Below are positions 9,203 through 17,045 of a DNA stretch of 64,000 bases, piece after piece. Position numbers and translations under genes: made by a program. Every line of letters starts with the position of its first letter. Within the stretch, counting starts at the first letter, position 1. The DNA comes from Fortiea contorta PCC 7126. Its GTDB lineage: Bacteria; Cyanobacteriota; Cyanobacteriia; Cyanobacteriales; Nostocaceae. Below the pieces are notes generated by a model, which did no database searches, was not told where the DNA came from, and saw nothing but the letters and a program-made list of their open reading frames with translations. The stretch lies in assembly GCF_000332295.1 (NCBI RefSeq), contig NZ_KB235930.1, positions 3,871,895-3,935,894 on the forward strand, written 5' to 3'.

Positions 9203-9351
9203 GTGGGGAGTGTGGGAAGTGTGGGGAGGTGTGGGAGGAGGGGGAAGATAGCAAGCGTGAGCATAAATTCTTTATTCTCCCCATCTCCCCATCTCCCCAT
9301 CTCCCCATCTCCCCATCTCCCCACACTCCCCACCCTCCCCAATCCCCAATT
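9203..9351. repeat. bipartite G-rich/C-rich repeat element
   Basis: A GGGAGTGTG-type arm (9203-9243), a core (9243-9270, GGAAGATAGCAAGCGTGAGC followed by ATAAATTC) and an arm of CTCCCCAT octamers (about 9276-9345). The arms can pair into a long hairpin. The core recurs in the opposite orientation at 47414-47441, again beside such arms. It sits just after the guaB3 stop codon and may act as its 3' end. Confidence 0.75.
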
Positions 9352-9411
9352 CCCCATTCAGAAATTTTTCCGGTCTGCCAAACAATTGCTGGAAAAATCC
9401 GATATGTAGCC

Positions 9412-9417
9412 TACAAT
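9412..9417 (+). promoter_or_regulatory. -10 box of yfr1
   Basis: TACAAT lies 7-8 bp before the expected first base of Yfr1 (about 9424). No good -35 hexamer is placed at the usual distance. Confidence 0.5.
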
Positions 9418-9423
9418 GGGAAT

Positions 9424-9500
9424 AGCGGAGACGCATGTTTCCGTTCACTCCTCACACCACACTCCGCCCGGACTACTGTTCGGGCGGTTCCTTTTGTTTG
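9424..9500 (+). ncRNA. yfr1: small RNA Yfr1
   Basis: Trans-acting cyanobacterial regulatory RNA. All hallmarks are present: a 5' stem-loop (9426-9432 CGGAGAC pairs with 9437-9443 GTTTCCG), an unpaired segment with the ultraconserved ACTCCTCACAC at 9447-9457, and a 3' hairpin (9464-9470 CCGCCCG with 9481-9487 CGGGCGG) followed by a T-rich run that is both its end and a Rho-independent terminator. Its place between guaB3 and trxA is also the location described for Yfr1 in other cyanobacteria. In marine picocyanobacteria Yfr1 represses outer-membrane porin mRNAs through the unpaired motif; targets here are unknown. Confidence 0.92.
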
Positions 9501-9616
9501 TGAACAAAATCTAGAGCTTCTTAGCAAATGTACATTGTTGCGCTCCCAAGCAACTGTTTTTGCTATGGTAGAATTTTCACGAAAGTCAGAATAATAATTG
9601 GCAAAGGTTTTTAGGC

Positions 9617-9946
9617 ATGTCAGCAGCCGAACAAGTTACGGATTCCACGTTTAAGCAAGAGGTACTCGACAGCGAGGTACCTGTTTTAGTTGACTTTTGG
9701 GCGCCCTGGTGTGGTCCCTGCCGCATGGTAGCTCCTGTTGTAGATGAAATCTCAGCTCAGTACGATGGTAAATTAAAAGTAGTTAAAGTCAATACTGACG
9801 AGAATCCTAATGTTGCAAGTCAGTACGGCATCCGCAGCATTCCCACTTTAATGATTTTTAAAGGTGGGCAAAAAGTTGATATGGTTGTCGGTGCCGTGCC
9901 TAAAACTACATTAGCTAACACTTTGGAAAAGTATCTCGAACCTTAA
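9617..9946 (+). CDS. trxA: thioredoxin
   Basis: Classical m-type thioredoxin, 109 residues. Active site WCGPC (residues 32-36), preceded by VLVDFWAPW. The cis-Pro is in SIPTLMIF and the C-terminal helix ends LEKYLEP. It reduces disulfides of target enzymes using ferredoxin- or NADPH-thioredoxin reductase. Downstream of yfr1; the Yfr1 terminator should insulate it from guaB3 read-through, so its promoter probably lies in 9500-9610. Confidence 0.97.
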   Translation: MSAAEQVTDSTFKQEVLDSEVPVLVDFWAPWCGPCRMVAPVVDEISAQYDGKLKVVKVNTDENPNVASQYGIRSIPTLMIFKGGQKVDMVVGAVPKTTLANTLEKYLEP

Positions 9947-10019
9947 CCTACGGTAAGTCCTGTTGATTTGATTTGTCCATTAGGTCTAAATTTAGGTAAA
10001 TATTGGCCAACTAGTTGGC

Positions 10020-10041
10020 GAGACGCGAGGTTTCGCGTCTC
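10020..10041. repeat. palindrome GAGACGCGA/TCGCGTCTC
   Basis: 9-bp perfect arms with a 4-nt loop. Part of a palindrome class (GAGACG...CGTCTC) common between cyanobacterial genes; a related one lies at 57047-57074. Confidence 0.7.
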
Positions 10042-10138
10042 TACACAATTTCATGCAGTAGTAATTGATTTTAGATGACTACTGTTAGATAAAGCTGTTA
10101 TTTCTGACAACGAAGACGATTTGGCAAAAGCGATCGCC

Positions 10139-10177
10139 AAAAGCGCCTTGGTTGATAATTAACCAAAGGTGCTTTTT
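10139..10177 (+). terminator. Rho-independent terminator
   Basis: AAAAGCGCCTTGGTT pairs with AACCAAAGGTGCTTTTT across a short AT loop; the right arm ends in a T run. It would end the trxA transcript, or work in both directions. Confidence 0.7.
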
Positions 10178-10369
10178 ACTGTTCAAAAGCCAAAGACTTT
10201 TTGCCCAAATGATTTTTTGGTGTTTTTGTTAGCGTTTCCCAGCGCAGCAAAAAGCTCAAAAAGATGATTGATGCCAGAAGTCTGATGCTCAAAGTTTCCC
10301 ATTCTTACAAACCAGCAAAGCAGTAATTGATAAATAGCACACCAAAATTAGGTAAAATATAATGCCATT

Positions 10370-11455
10370 GTGGCGACAGTTCTCATGACTTCATCTGCGT
10401 CCTTTGACACATTAGAGTCTCTCCAAGCGGATATTGCTGAATTAATAGACCGCTTACCGCATTTAAAAAATCGGCAATTTATTCAGCAGGCACTGACAAC
10501 TATATTGCGTCTGGCTGATAGTGACATTGAGCGTCTCGATTGGAAGATATTGTCGGCTTCTCTAGCGGACATGGAACGCGGTTTCCAGTTGTTTCACGCT
10601 TACCGACACGTCCGCAAAGTTACTATTTTTGGTTCGGCTCGTCTAGCACCAGATACACCAGAATATCACATGGCAGTAGAATTTGGTCGCGCTGTCTCTC
10701 AATTGGGATTTATGGTGATGACAGGCGGTGGTGGTGGGATTATGCAAGCGGGACACGAAGGCGCTGGACGAGAGAATTCCTTTGGTTTAAATATTCAGCT
10801 ACCATTCGAGCAACAAGCTAACCCGGTGATTGAGGGTGATTCCAAGCTGATTCATTTCAAATATTTCTTTACACGTAAGCTGTTTCTCCTCAAAGAAAGT
10901 GATGCAGTCGCCTTGTTTCCTGGCGGTTTTGGCACTCAAGATGAGGCTTTTGAGTGTATGACCTTAAGTCAGACTGGTAAATTTGGCCCTGTACCTTTGG
11001 TGTTGATAGACCCGCCCGGTGGTGATTATTGGCAGTCTTGGAGTAGGTATATTGATCAGCAATTAGTGCAAAAAGGTCTTGTGAGTCCTGATGATCCTAG
11101 CCTCTACACCGTGACAGACGATTTGGATGTGGCGTGCGATGCGATCACTCGATTTTATCAGGTTTATCATTCCAGCCGTTATGTAGGCGAGCAGTTGGTG
11201 ATCCGCTTGACGACGGATTTATCAGCAGAGGAGTTGGAGCGACTCAATAGCGAATTTAATGACATCCTCGTCAAAGGGCGAATTGAAAAAAGTCAGATAT
11301 TACCCCAAGAAGGACAGGACGAAACAGCAGAATTACCCCGATTGATTTTGTATTTTAACCAACGAGACTTGGGGCGCTTATATCAGATGATTAGCTTGAT
11401 TAATCAAATGGGTACTCATTCATTAGCCCAAACAGGTCATCCAGAAAGGAAGTAG
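10370..11455 (+). CDS. LOG-family protein (lysine-decarboxylase-like Rossmann fold)
   Basis: Nucleotide-binding Rossmann fold of the LOG/TIGR00725-like group; some members are cytokinin riboside monophosphate phosphoribohydrolases. Motifs: TIFGSARL, MTGGGGGIMQAGHEGA and the family signature PGGFGTQDEAFE near residue 183. At 361 residues it is longer than simple LOG proteins, with ~70 extra helical residues N-terminally and ~100 C-terminally, as in many cyanobacterial members. The GTG at 10370 gives the listed length. The ATG at 10385 is an equal alternative, because a TATAAT box at 10358-10363 would leave the GTG almost leaderless. The substrate is not known. Confidence 0.8.
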   Translation: MATVLMTSSASFDTLESLQADIAELIDRLPHLKNRQFIQQALTTILRLADSDIERLDWKILSASLADMERGFQLFHAYRHVRKVTIFGSARLAPDTPEYHMAVEFGRAVSQLGFMVMTGGGGGIMQAGHEGAGRENSFGLNIQLPFEQQANPVIEGDSKLIHFKYFFTRKLFLLKESDAVALFPGGFGTQDEAFECMTLSQTGKFGPVPLVLIDPPGGDYWQSWSRYIDQQLVQKGLVSPDDPSLYTVTDDLDVACDAITRFYQVYHSSRYVGEQLVIRLTTDLSAEELERLNSEFNDILVKGRIEKSQILPQEGQDETAELPRLILYFNQRDLGRLYQMISLINQMGTHSLAQTGHPERK

Positions 11456-11463
11456 GCATAATT

Positions 11464-11547
11464 GGGTGGAAATATCCACCCCTAAAGTATAGCAGGGAAC
11501 AGGGAATAGGGACTAGGGAACAGGGAATAGGGAACAGGGAACAGGGC
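11464..11547. repeat. hairpin and heptad repeats after the LOG gene
   Basis: GGGTGGA/TCCACCC hairpin at 11464-11481 right after the stop codon, then GGGAACA/GGGAATA/GGGACTA heptads at 11493-11547, a short tandemly repeated repetitive sequence as typical of heterocystous cyanobacteria. Confidence 0.75.
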
Positions 11548-11553
11548 TAAAAG

Positions 11554-11757
11554 CATTGGTGTCAACTTAAAGCGAAACCCTTGTCCCGCCTCAGAATGAA
11601 TTCTGAGTCTCATAGCAAAAGTCATCTCAAGATGACTAAATATGCAAAAAATCTTTAGTCTACTTCAGTAGACTTTAGTTATTAGCCTTGAACTTCAGTT
11701 CTGGGCGGGTGTGGAAGCCAACAAATAAGCTATTTCTCGCTTAAGTTGACACCAATG
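11554..11757. mobile_element. MITE-like element, copy 1 (204 bp)
   Basis: Terminal inverted repeats CATTGGTGTCAACTTAA / TTAAGTTGACACCAATG, flanked by the exact 9-bp direct repeat GGCTAAAAG (11545-11553 and 11758-11766), a target-site duplication. Inside are several perfect small palindromes (CTCAGAATGAATTCTGAG, AGTCATCTCAAGATGACT, AGTCTACTTCAGTAGACT) and no ORF. A second copy lies at 25970-26174. Non-autonomous; the mobilising transposase is not identified. Confidence 0.88.
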
Positions 11758-12177
11758 GGCTAAAAGTCCCTTTATGTAAGCGTTTTATCTTGATTTCATG
11801 TCCCAATCTATGTGGCTACAGATGTAACAAAAGTAACAAAGGTAAAACTTTTAATGTGTGGAAATAGAATATTATCTGGACGAAGCTTATTTTCATCAAT
11901 AACAGCTTTTGTGCGCGATTATACAATTAAGATTTATTTCTAACTTGCTATCAGATATGCTTGACAAGTTCTGGTGATAGTGAGATTATTGCCGAGGCTA
12001 TTACATAACCTAAATTCAGATATACATAAAGATTAAAAATTATCTGAACAAATAAAAATCTTCAGCGTTGTAGTAGCCCAGGGTGAGCTATATGCATATG
12101 AAAAATTGCAGAAAAATTTGATACCCTTAATCAAGGTCATACTTATTGATCATTATTAGGGTAACAGGGTTTATTGA

Positions 12178-12309
12178 GAAGAATATATTAACTCCAAAGC
12201 AGCAAAACGAATTGCTGATGTTTTGTCGAGCCAAAATTTAGAACATAAATCTCAAGTGGTGCATGGTGAACTGTGTAGTTATTGGGAATTTGGCGTAAAT
12301 GTCATTTAA
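12178..12309 (+). pseudogene. possible 3' remnant of an unknown gene
   Basis: A 43-codon frame without a start codon that ends 11 bp inside the next gene. Its translation (SKAAKRIADVLSSQNLEHKS, then VVHGELCSYWEFGV) looks like real protein rather than random sequence, whereas the sequence before the upstream stop does not. It may be the tail of a decayed gene. Confidence 0.3.
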
Positions 12310-13786
12310 TTCTATTGAATTCGTTGTTTTTCTTGCGGTCACTTATTTACTTTACCGATGTTTGCCTTGGCGTTGGCAAAATGTAATGTTGCTTATAGCT
12401 AGTTACATTTTCTATGCTTGGCTAGACGTGCGGTTAGTTTTTTTGATTATTTTCTCCACGGTGATAGTTTTTTATTGTGGGGGAATTATTGGGACTGGGA
12501 GATTAAATGGTAGTAGTCGGAACTTAATTACTAAATCTCTTTATCCTCAGTTAGCTAAACTCACAGAAGCGCAAACACGCTTGCTATTTTTGCGTGTGGG
12601 TATTTGTGCAACTCTCTTTATTTTAGGGTTCTTTAAATACTTTAATTTCTTCAGTGATAGTGCAGAAGCAGTTATCAGTACGATTGGTTTGAAGGTGAAT
12701 TTGTTTCACTTAAATATTGTGCTGATAGCGGGAGTTTCTTTTTATATATTCAAAGCAATTTCTTACCTTGTTGATATTTATAAAAATAAGGTAGAGGCTA
12801 CAAACAACTTCATTAATTTTGCTTTGTTTCTCGCCTTCTTCCCACCGTTGTTAGCTGGGCCAATTGACCGAGCTTCCCAATTATTACCGCAGCTAGAAAA
12901 TCCCCGAAAATTAAGCTTTGAGCAGTCAGTCCAAGGAATTTTTCTGATTTTATTTGGATTATTTAAAAAAGTAGCGATCGCTGACGGTATCTCTCCTTCT
13001 GTCGATGCAGTTTATCAAGCAACTAATGGCGTTTCCTGGTTGAGTGTTGTTGTTGGTACTTTATACTATACCATCCAAATTTACTGCGATTTTTCTGGCT
13101 ACTCCGATATGGCGATCGGTGTGTCAAAACTATTTGGTATTGAGTTGATGGTAAACTTCAACCTGCCTTATTTTTCTAAAGATCCTAGTGAATTTTGGAA
13201 TCGCTGGCACATTAGCCTTTCTAGTTGGTTACGAGATTATCTTTACATCCCCTTGGGTGGTAGTCGGCGGGGAAATTTGGCTACCTATCGCAATTTGATG
13301 ATCACAATGATATTAGGTGGATTGTGGCACGGCGCCGCGTGGAATTTTGTAATTTGGGGCTTTTATCAGGGTGCGGTGCTTTGTATATACAGATTTTTTG
13401 GAACTAAGAAAAATCAAGAAACTGCAAACAACAAATTTTTGGTTTTTATTCAAGGTTTAGCTGCGACTTTAATATTCTTCGTCCTCACTTGTTATGGATG
13501 GCTTTTATTTAGAGCCACATCTCTAGAACAAATCATCACTTTTACTAAAATTCTGTTTTTAGATGTGGGGAATTTAGCTTTGAATGTACCAAAGCCACCG
13601 CTATCTGCACTGATGGGAATTCCCGTACTTATTGGCTACGAAATTCTAGGATATATCTTTGGTAAACCAGACTTTAGATATCGGTTTCCCATTCCCGCTA
13701 GGGCTGCTTTTTATGCGATCGTGATTTTTATTTTATTAATGGGACAGAGTAATGCACCAACACAGTTCATCTATTCCACATTCTAA
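12299..13786 (+). CDS. MBOAT-family membrane O-acyltransferase (AlgI-like)
   Basis: Polytopic membrane enzyme that moves acyl (often acetyl) groups to polysaccharides. 495 residues with about ten membrane segments. MBOAT motifs are clear: LFGIELMVNFNLPYFSKDPSEFWNRW then HISLSSWLRDYLYIPLGG near 303, and the catalytic His in GGLWHGAAWN near residue 343. The next gene, which overlaps its 3' end by 35 bp, encodes an SGNH-type protein. Such MBOAT/SGNH pairs jointly acetylate exopolysaccharides (AlgI/AlgJ/AlgX-type systems). The polysaccharide here is unknown. Confidence 0.9.
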   Translation: MSFNSIEFVVFLAVTYLLYRCLPWRWQNVMLLIASYIFYAWLDVRLVFLIIFSTVIVFYCGGIIGTGRLNGSSRNLITKSLYPQLAKLTEAQTRLLFLRVGICATLFILGFFKYFNFFSDSAEAVISTIGLKVNLFHLNIVLIAGVSFYIFKAISYLVDIYKNKVEATNNFINFALFLAFFPPLLAGPIDRASQLLPQLENPRKLSFEQSVQGIFLILFGLFKKVAIADGISPSVDAVYQATNGVSWLSVVVGTLYYTIQIYCDFSGYSDMAIGVSKLFGIELMVNFNLPYFSKDPSEFWNRWHISLSSWLRDYLYIPLGGSRRGNLATYRNLMITMILGGLWHGAAWNFVIWGFYQGAVLCIYRFFGTKKNQETANNKFLVFIQGLAATLIFFVLTCYGWLLFRATSLEQIITFTKILFLDVGNLALNVPKPPLSALMGIPVLIGYEILGYIFGKPDFRYRFPIPARAAFYAIVIFILLMGQSNAPTQFIYSTF

Positions 13787-14897
13787 AGCAGCTGTGAAGA
13801 AAGAAATTCGGCGCACTTTTATCACTGGACTGTGGATTATTTGTTGCTTACTTTTAATCGATGTCGCAGTTAATTTTTTGTTTCCTTATCCGTCAAATCC
13901 ACAAGTCGAACCTAAACAACTCAGCCGCTATTTTAACTATGGGTTATCTGTGGAAGGTAAACTTTCTCAGATGGTTCGACCAACAGATGAAGCTAGTTCT
14001 GCTCTTGCTGTGGCTGGTTGGTTAGATCCACAATTATGGAAAAAGTTAAATTTAGCGACTAAACCTGCTGTTGGTGAAGATGTGTTAGTGGCGATTTATG
14101 GGATGTCCTTCGCACAGCAAGTGGGAGAAGCAATGAAGGAAATCAATCCCAAAATTACCTTAAGAACGATCGCAGCGCCGGCTGCTCCTCCCAGTTATGC
14201 ATTCGCAGCGTATAATTTAGATCGCGGTAGACATGAGGCGAAAGTTGTAGTTTTGGGTGTTCTCGCTTCTACGACCAAAGCTATGAGAGCCATGAATGGG
14301 ATGACTTGGCAATTTGAAAGTCCCGCACCTTACACCTATCCTAAATACTTTTTAAAAGATGGTAAATTAGAAGAAATTCAACCGCAGATTACATCTTTGG
14401 CTCAACTGCGGACAACTTTTGAAGACAAGCAAAAGTGGAGTGAATTCTTAACTCAAATGAGAGAGAACGATCAATTCTTCAATCCATTTTTGTTCCAGCA
14501 TAATTTTCTTGACAATTTTACAACAGTGCGGTTGATTCGGAGAGCTTTTGCTCAAGGACAACAAAAAGCGATTGACAACCAAGCTTATAGTGCCAAAAAT
14601 GGATTTAATCAAGATTATGAAGTGCCATTGTTGAAAGAGATTGTGACTAAATTTGCCGCGACAGCTAAGAGCGATCGCCTTTTGCCAATAGTATTTTTGA
14701 TCAACGATCGCGGTTATGATGATGACTTATTCCAAGCTCTCAAACCGACTCTAGAAAGTAATTCCATTCCCTATGTAAGTACTCATAATATTGTGCCAGC
14801 ATCCGACCCGGCAAACTTTGTCGGTGACGGACATTTTACCAAAGAAGGCAACAAAAAAATTGCCGAGGCAATGTTAAAGCTAATTAATCAAAATTAG
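13752..14897 (+). CDS. membrane-anchored SGNH-like protein, partner of MBOAT
   Basis: 381 residues, one N-terminal membrane anchor (about 24-44, GLWIICCLLLIDVAVNFLF) and an extracytoplasmic domain. A nucleophile-type Ser sits in YGMSFAQQ (near 119), and GDGHFTKEGNKK (near 358) supplies the Asp/His pair of SGNH/GDSL hydrolases (GDGH matches the DxxH block). It overlaps the MBOAT gene by 35 bp, so translation is coupled. By analogy with AlgJ/AlgX-type proteins it would receive acyl groups from the MBOAT protein and transfer them to a glycan; that step is inferred. Confidence 0.75.
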   Translation: MHQHSSSIPHSKAAVKKEIRRTFITGLWIICCLLLIDVAVNFLFPYPSNPQVEPKQLSRYFNYGLSVEGKLSQMVRPTDEASSALAVAGWLDPQLWKKLNLATKPAVGEDVLVAIYGMSFAQQVGEAMKEINPKITLRTIAAPAAPPSYAFAAYNLDRGRHEAKVVVLGVLASTTKAMRAMNGMTWQFESPAPYTYPKYFLKDGKLEEIQPQITSLAQLRTTFEDKQKWSEFLTQMRENDQFFNPFLFQHNFLDNFTTVRLIRRAFAQGQQKAIDNQAYSAKNGFNQDYEVPLLKEIVTKFAATAKSDRLLPIVFLINDRGYDDDLFQALKPTLESNSIPYVSTHNIVPASDPANFVGDGHFTKEGNKKIAEAMLKLINQN

Positions 14898-14906
14898 AAA
14901 ATATTA

Positions 14907-15030
14907 GGAGGGGGTAGAGAATAGGGACTAGGGACTGGGGGATAGGGTTAAAAATTGCTTGGTATCTGCGTTTTATGTTCTGATTATGTTCTGAAATACT
15001 TGGTGAGAGCCATAACAAATATGTTAGAGA
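14907..15030. repeat. short GGGACTA-type repeats in a 600-bp gap
   Basis: The gap 14898-15503 has no gene. It starts with GGGACTAGGGACTGGGGGATA-like heptads (14907-14947), followed by plain AT-rich sequence; the terminator at 15031 and the dacB leader complete it. Confidence 0.6.
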
Positions 15031-15051
15031 GGGGCCAGGAAAACCGGCCCC
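15031..15051 (+). terminator. GC-rich hairpin, probable terminator
   Basis: GGGGCC (15031-15036) pairs with GGCCCC (15046-15051) around a 9-nt loop and is followed by TTTGT. It probably ends the MBOAT/SGNH operon. Confidence 0.55.
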
Positions 15052-15503
15052 TTTGTGCATCTTATATATTGCTATTTAGATATTTGGCGTTTTTTCGATT
15101 AATACCAAATTGGAATAATTAGTATTGTTTAAAATATCTGGAACTGTTTGATGGTAAGGATTTTTCATCCAAAATCTCAAATTCAAAATTGGTACGATTG
15201 CACCAATATTTACAGCTTTACACCTGCCATCTATACTAGGGATGCTTTTCCTATCCCCTATCCCCTTTTAATAAACAATCACTGACCACATTTGTTACTA
15301 CTGGTGTATGCAAGATTTTCTGCGCTCTTTTCGCCAAAGTTATGTCAGAACAAATTGTTTAGTTGATAACAGAAACAATGTTATCTAACTTACTTCCTGA
15401 TGGTAAAAACACCAGTTATCATAACTCCATGCTGATGATCTAAAAAAAATCTCGTATATTAGCACAGGAAACAAGGTCATACATCCTAATAGAGGAATAA
15501 AAC

Positions 15504-16826
15504 ATGCTGGAAATCTTAGGTTCAGGTTTGGTTTCACTCTGGCTAGAAATGGCGGGAGTCCAAATTAAGCCTTTAGATGCTTTAGACGCCTTAGCTTGGC
15601 AGAGTAGCCCAGGCTTGGTGGTTGCACCTGATCCCAATCCAGCGGGGGCGAATACTGTACAAGCATATCTCAAGGGTTTGCTGACATCAAAACTGGTAGC
15701 GGCGAATCTAATCCAGAGTCAGGGAATTTGGATGCAGTCTGGCCCGATGTTGATGGCTAATCACCAAGGGACGATACCTCTACCTGGGGCTTCTTTAACT
15801 AAAGTGGCTACTTCACTGGTAGCTTTCAAAACTTGGGGCCCAAATCATCAATTTGAGACATTGGTGAGCACTACAGGGCCTCTAGTTAATGGTGTATTGC
15901 AAGGTGATTTGGTGATTACCGGTGGTGGTGATCCGATGTTTGTTTGGGAAGAGGCGATCGCTCTCGGTAATACCTTAAATAAAATGGGGATCAAGCAAGT
16001 AAAGGGGAATCTGGTAATTACTGGTAGTTTTGCGATGAACTTCCAGCGCGAACCCTTACTCGCAGGTCAGTTTCTCAAACAAGCGCTCAATTCTGCCACT
16101 TGGACTCGCCCAGCAAATTATATCCACTCCATTATGCCCAAGGGTACAGCCAAGCCAAAAGTAGCGATCGCTGGGACTGTGAAATTAGGCACACCAACCA
16201 GCACTCAACAAATATTACTAGTTCGTCACCGTTCCCTACCTCTGCGACAAATTATCAAAGAAATGAATGTCTTTAGCAACAACGACATAGCAGAGATGTT
16301 AGCAGAGTCGGTGGGAGGTGCTCCAGTGGTACAATCCACCGCGGCGAGACTAGCTATGGTACCAAGCACGGAGATTCAATTAATTAATGGTTCCGGATTA
16401 GGGCCAGAAAATCGCATTTCCCCCAGGGCTGTTTGCGCTATGTTTATGGCTATGCAACGGGAAGCAGTAGCCAACCAACTCACACTGGCTGATTTATTTC
16501 CCATGTCTGGATTCGATCAGCGGGGAACAATGCACAGCCGACACATGCCTATTGGTACAGTGATGAAGACGGGGACTCTCCGAGATGTTAGCGCCTTAGC
16601 TGGAGTCATGCCAACACGCGATCGCGGTTTGGTTTGGTTCGCTATCCTCAACCGGGGTACAAATGTCTCTGCTTTCCGCACCGGACAAGATCAGCTTTTA
16701 CAACAGCTTGTCAAACAGTTGCAAATCGCCCCAGAAGTCCCCGCTGTCCTGACCCCCCACTCTCCTATGCAGCCTCTACCTGAACTGGGCGCGATTAATC
16801 GCAATCAAGTTTTGTCTGGAAGTTAG
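15504..16826 (+). CDS. dacB: D-alanyl-D-alanine carboxypeptidase, PBP4/S13 family
   Basis: Peptidoglycan hydrolase of the periplasm that trims or opens peptide cross-links. The three penicillin-binding motifs are present: SxxK in GASLTKVATS (Ser near 97), SxN in SNNDIAEM (near 256) and KTG in KTGTLRDVSALAG (near 354). The N-terminus (LGSGLVSLWLEMAG) is a weak signal-type segment. The length of 440 fits short cyanobacterial PBP4 proteins. A purine-rich AGAGGAATAA precedes the ATG at 15504 and supports the start. Monocistronic, with an AT-rich promoter region upstream. Confidence 0.92.
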   Translation: MLEILGSGLVSLWLEMAGVQIKPLDALDALAWQSSPGLVVAPDPNPAGANTVQAYLKGLLTSKLVAANLIQSQGIWMQSGPMLMANHQGTIPLPGASLTKVATSLVAFKTWGPNHQFETLVSTTGPLVNGVLQGDLVITGGGDPMFVWEEAIALGNTLNKMGIKQVKGNLVITGSFAMNFQREPLLAGQFLKQALNSATWTRPANYIHSIMPKGTAKPKVAIAGTVKLGTPTSTQQILLVRHRSLPLRQIIKEMNVFSNNDIAEMLAESVGGAPVVQSTAARLAMVPSTEIQLINGSGLGPENRISPRAVCAMFMAMQREAVANQLTLADLFPMSGFDQRGTMHSRHMPIGTVMKTGTLRDVSALAGVMPTRDRGLVWFAILNRGTNVSAFRTGQDQLLQQLVKQLQIAPEVPAVLTPHSPMQPLPELGAINRNQVLSGS

Positions 16827-16855
16827 TTTTTGGGCTTGGTGTATAAGTCTTTTTT

Positions 16856-17045
16856 TGTTTCACGCAGAGGCGCAGCGAAAAGTTTGTGGGGAAGGTTTCC
16901 TTCCACAAAACTTTTCAAGACAAAGACGCAGAGAAGAGGACGCTAAGAAAGACTTTTGCAAGAGGCTCCCCACACCCCCCACACTTCCCACACTCCCCAC
17001 ACCCCCCACACTCCCCATCTCCCCATCTCCCCATCCCCCCATCTC
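16856..17045. repeat. composite repeat: palindrome inside a CGCAGAG-type repeat, then C-rich octamers
   Basis: CACGCAGAGGCGCAG and AAGACGCAGAGAAGA are pieces of a common cyanobacterial intergenic repeat. Between them lies a near-perfect palindrome (16878-16895 with 16899-16915: AAAAGTTTGTGGGGAAGG / CCTTCCACAAAACTTTT) that looks like an insertion. From about 16970 to 17045 there is a run of CTCCCCAC/CTCCCCAT units. Reading frames here are repeat-derived and not genes. Confidence 0.7.

Noticed and set aside
9102-9594. Several open frames rich in Pro/His/Ser or Gly/Met/Trp
   Set aside because: Produced by CTCCCCAT-type repeats and by the yfr1 region; no real protein features.
15431-15437. CTGATGA, a possible second hammerhead core
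   Set aside because: No stem II, GAA or stem III follows; chance occurrence.
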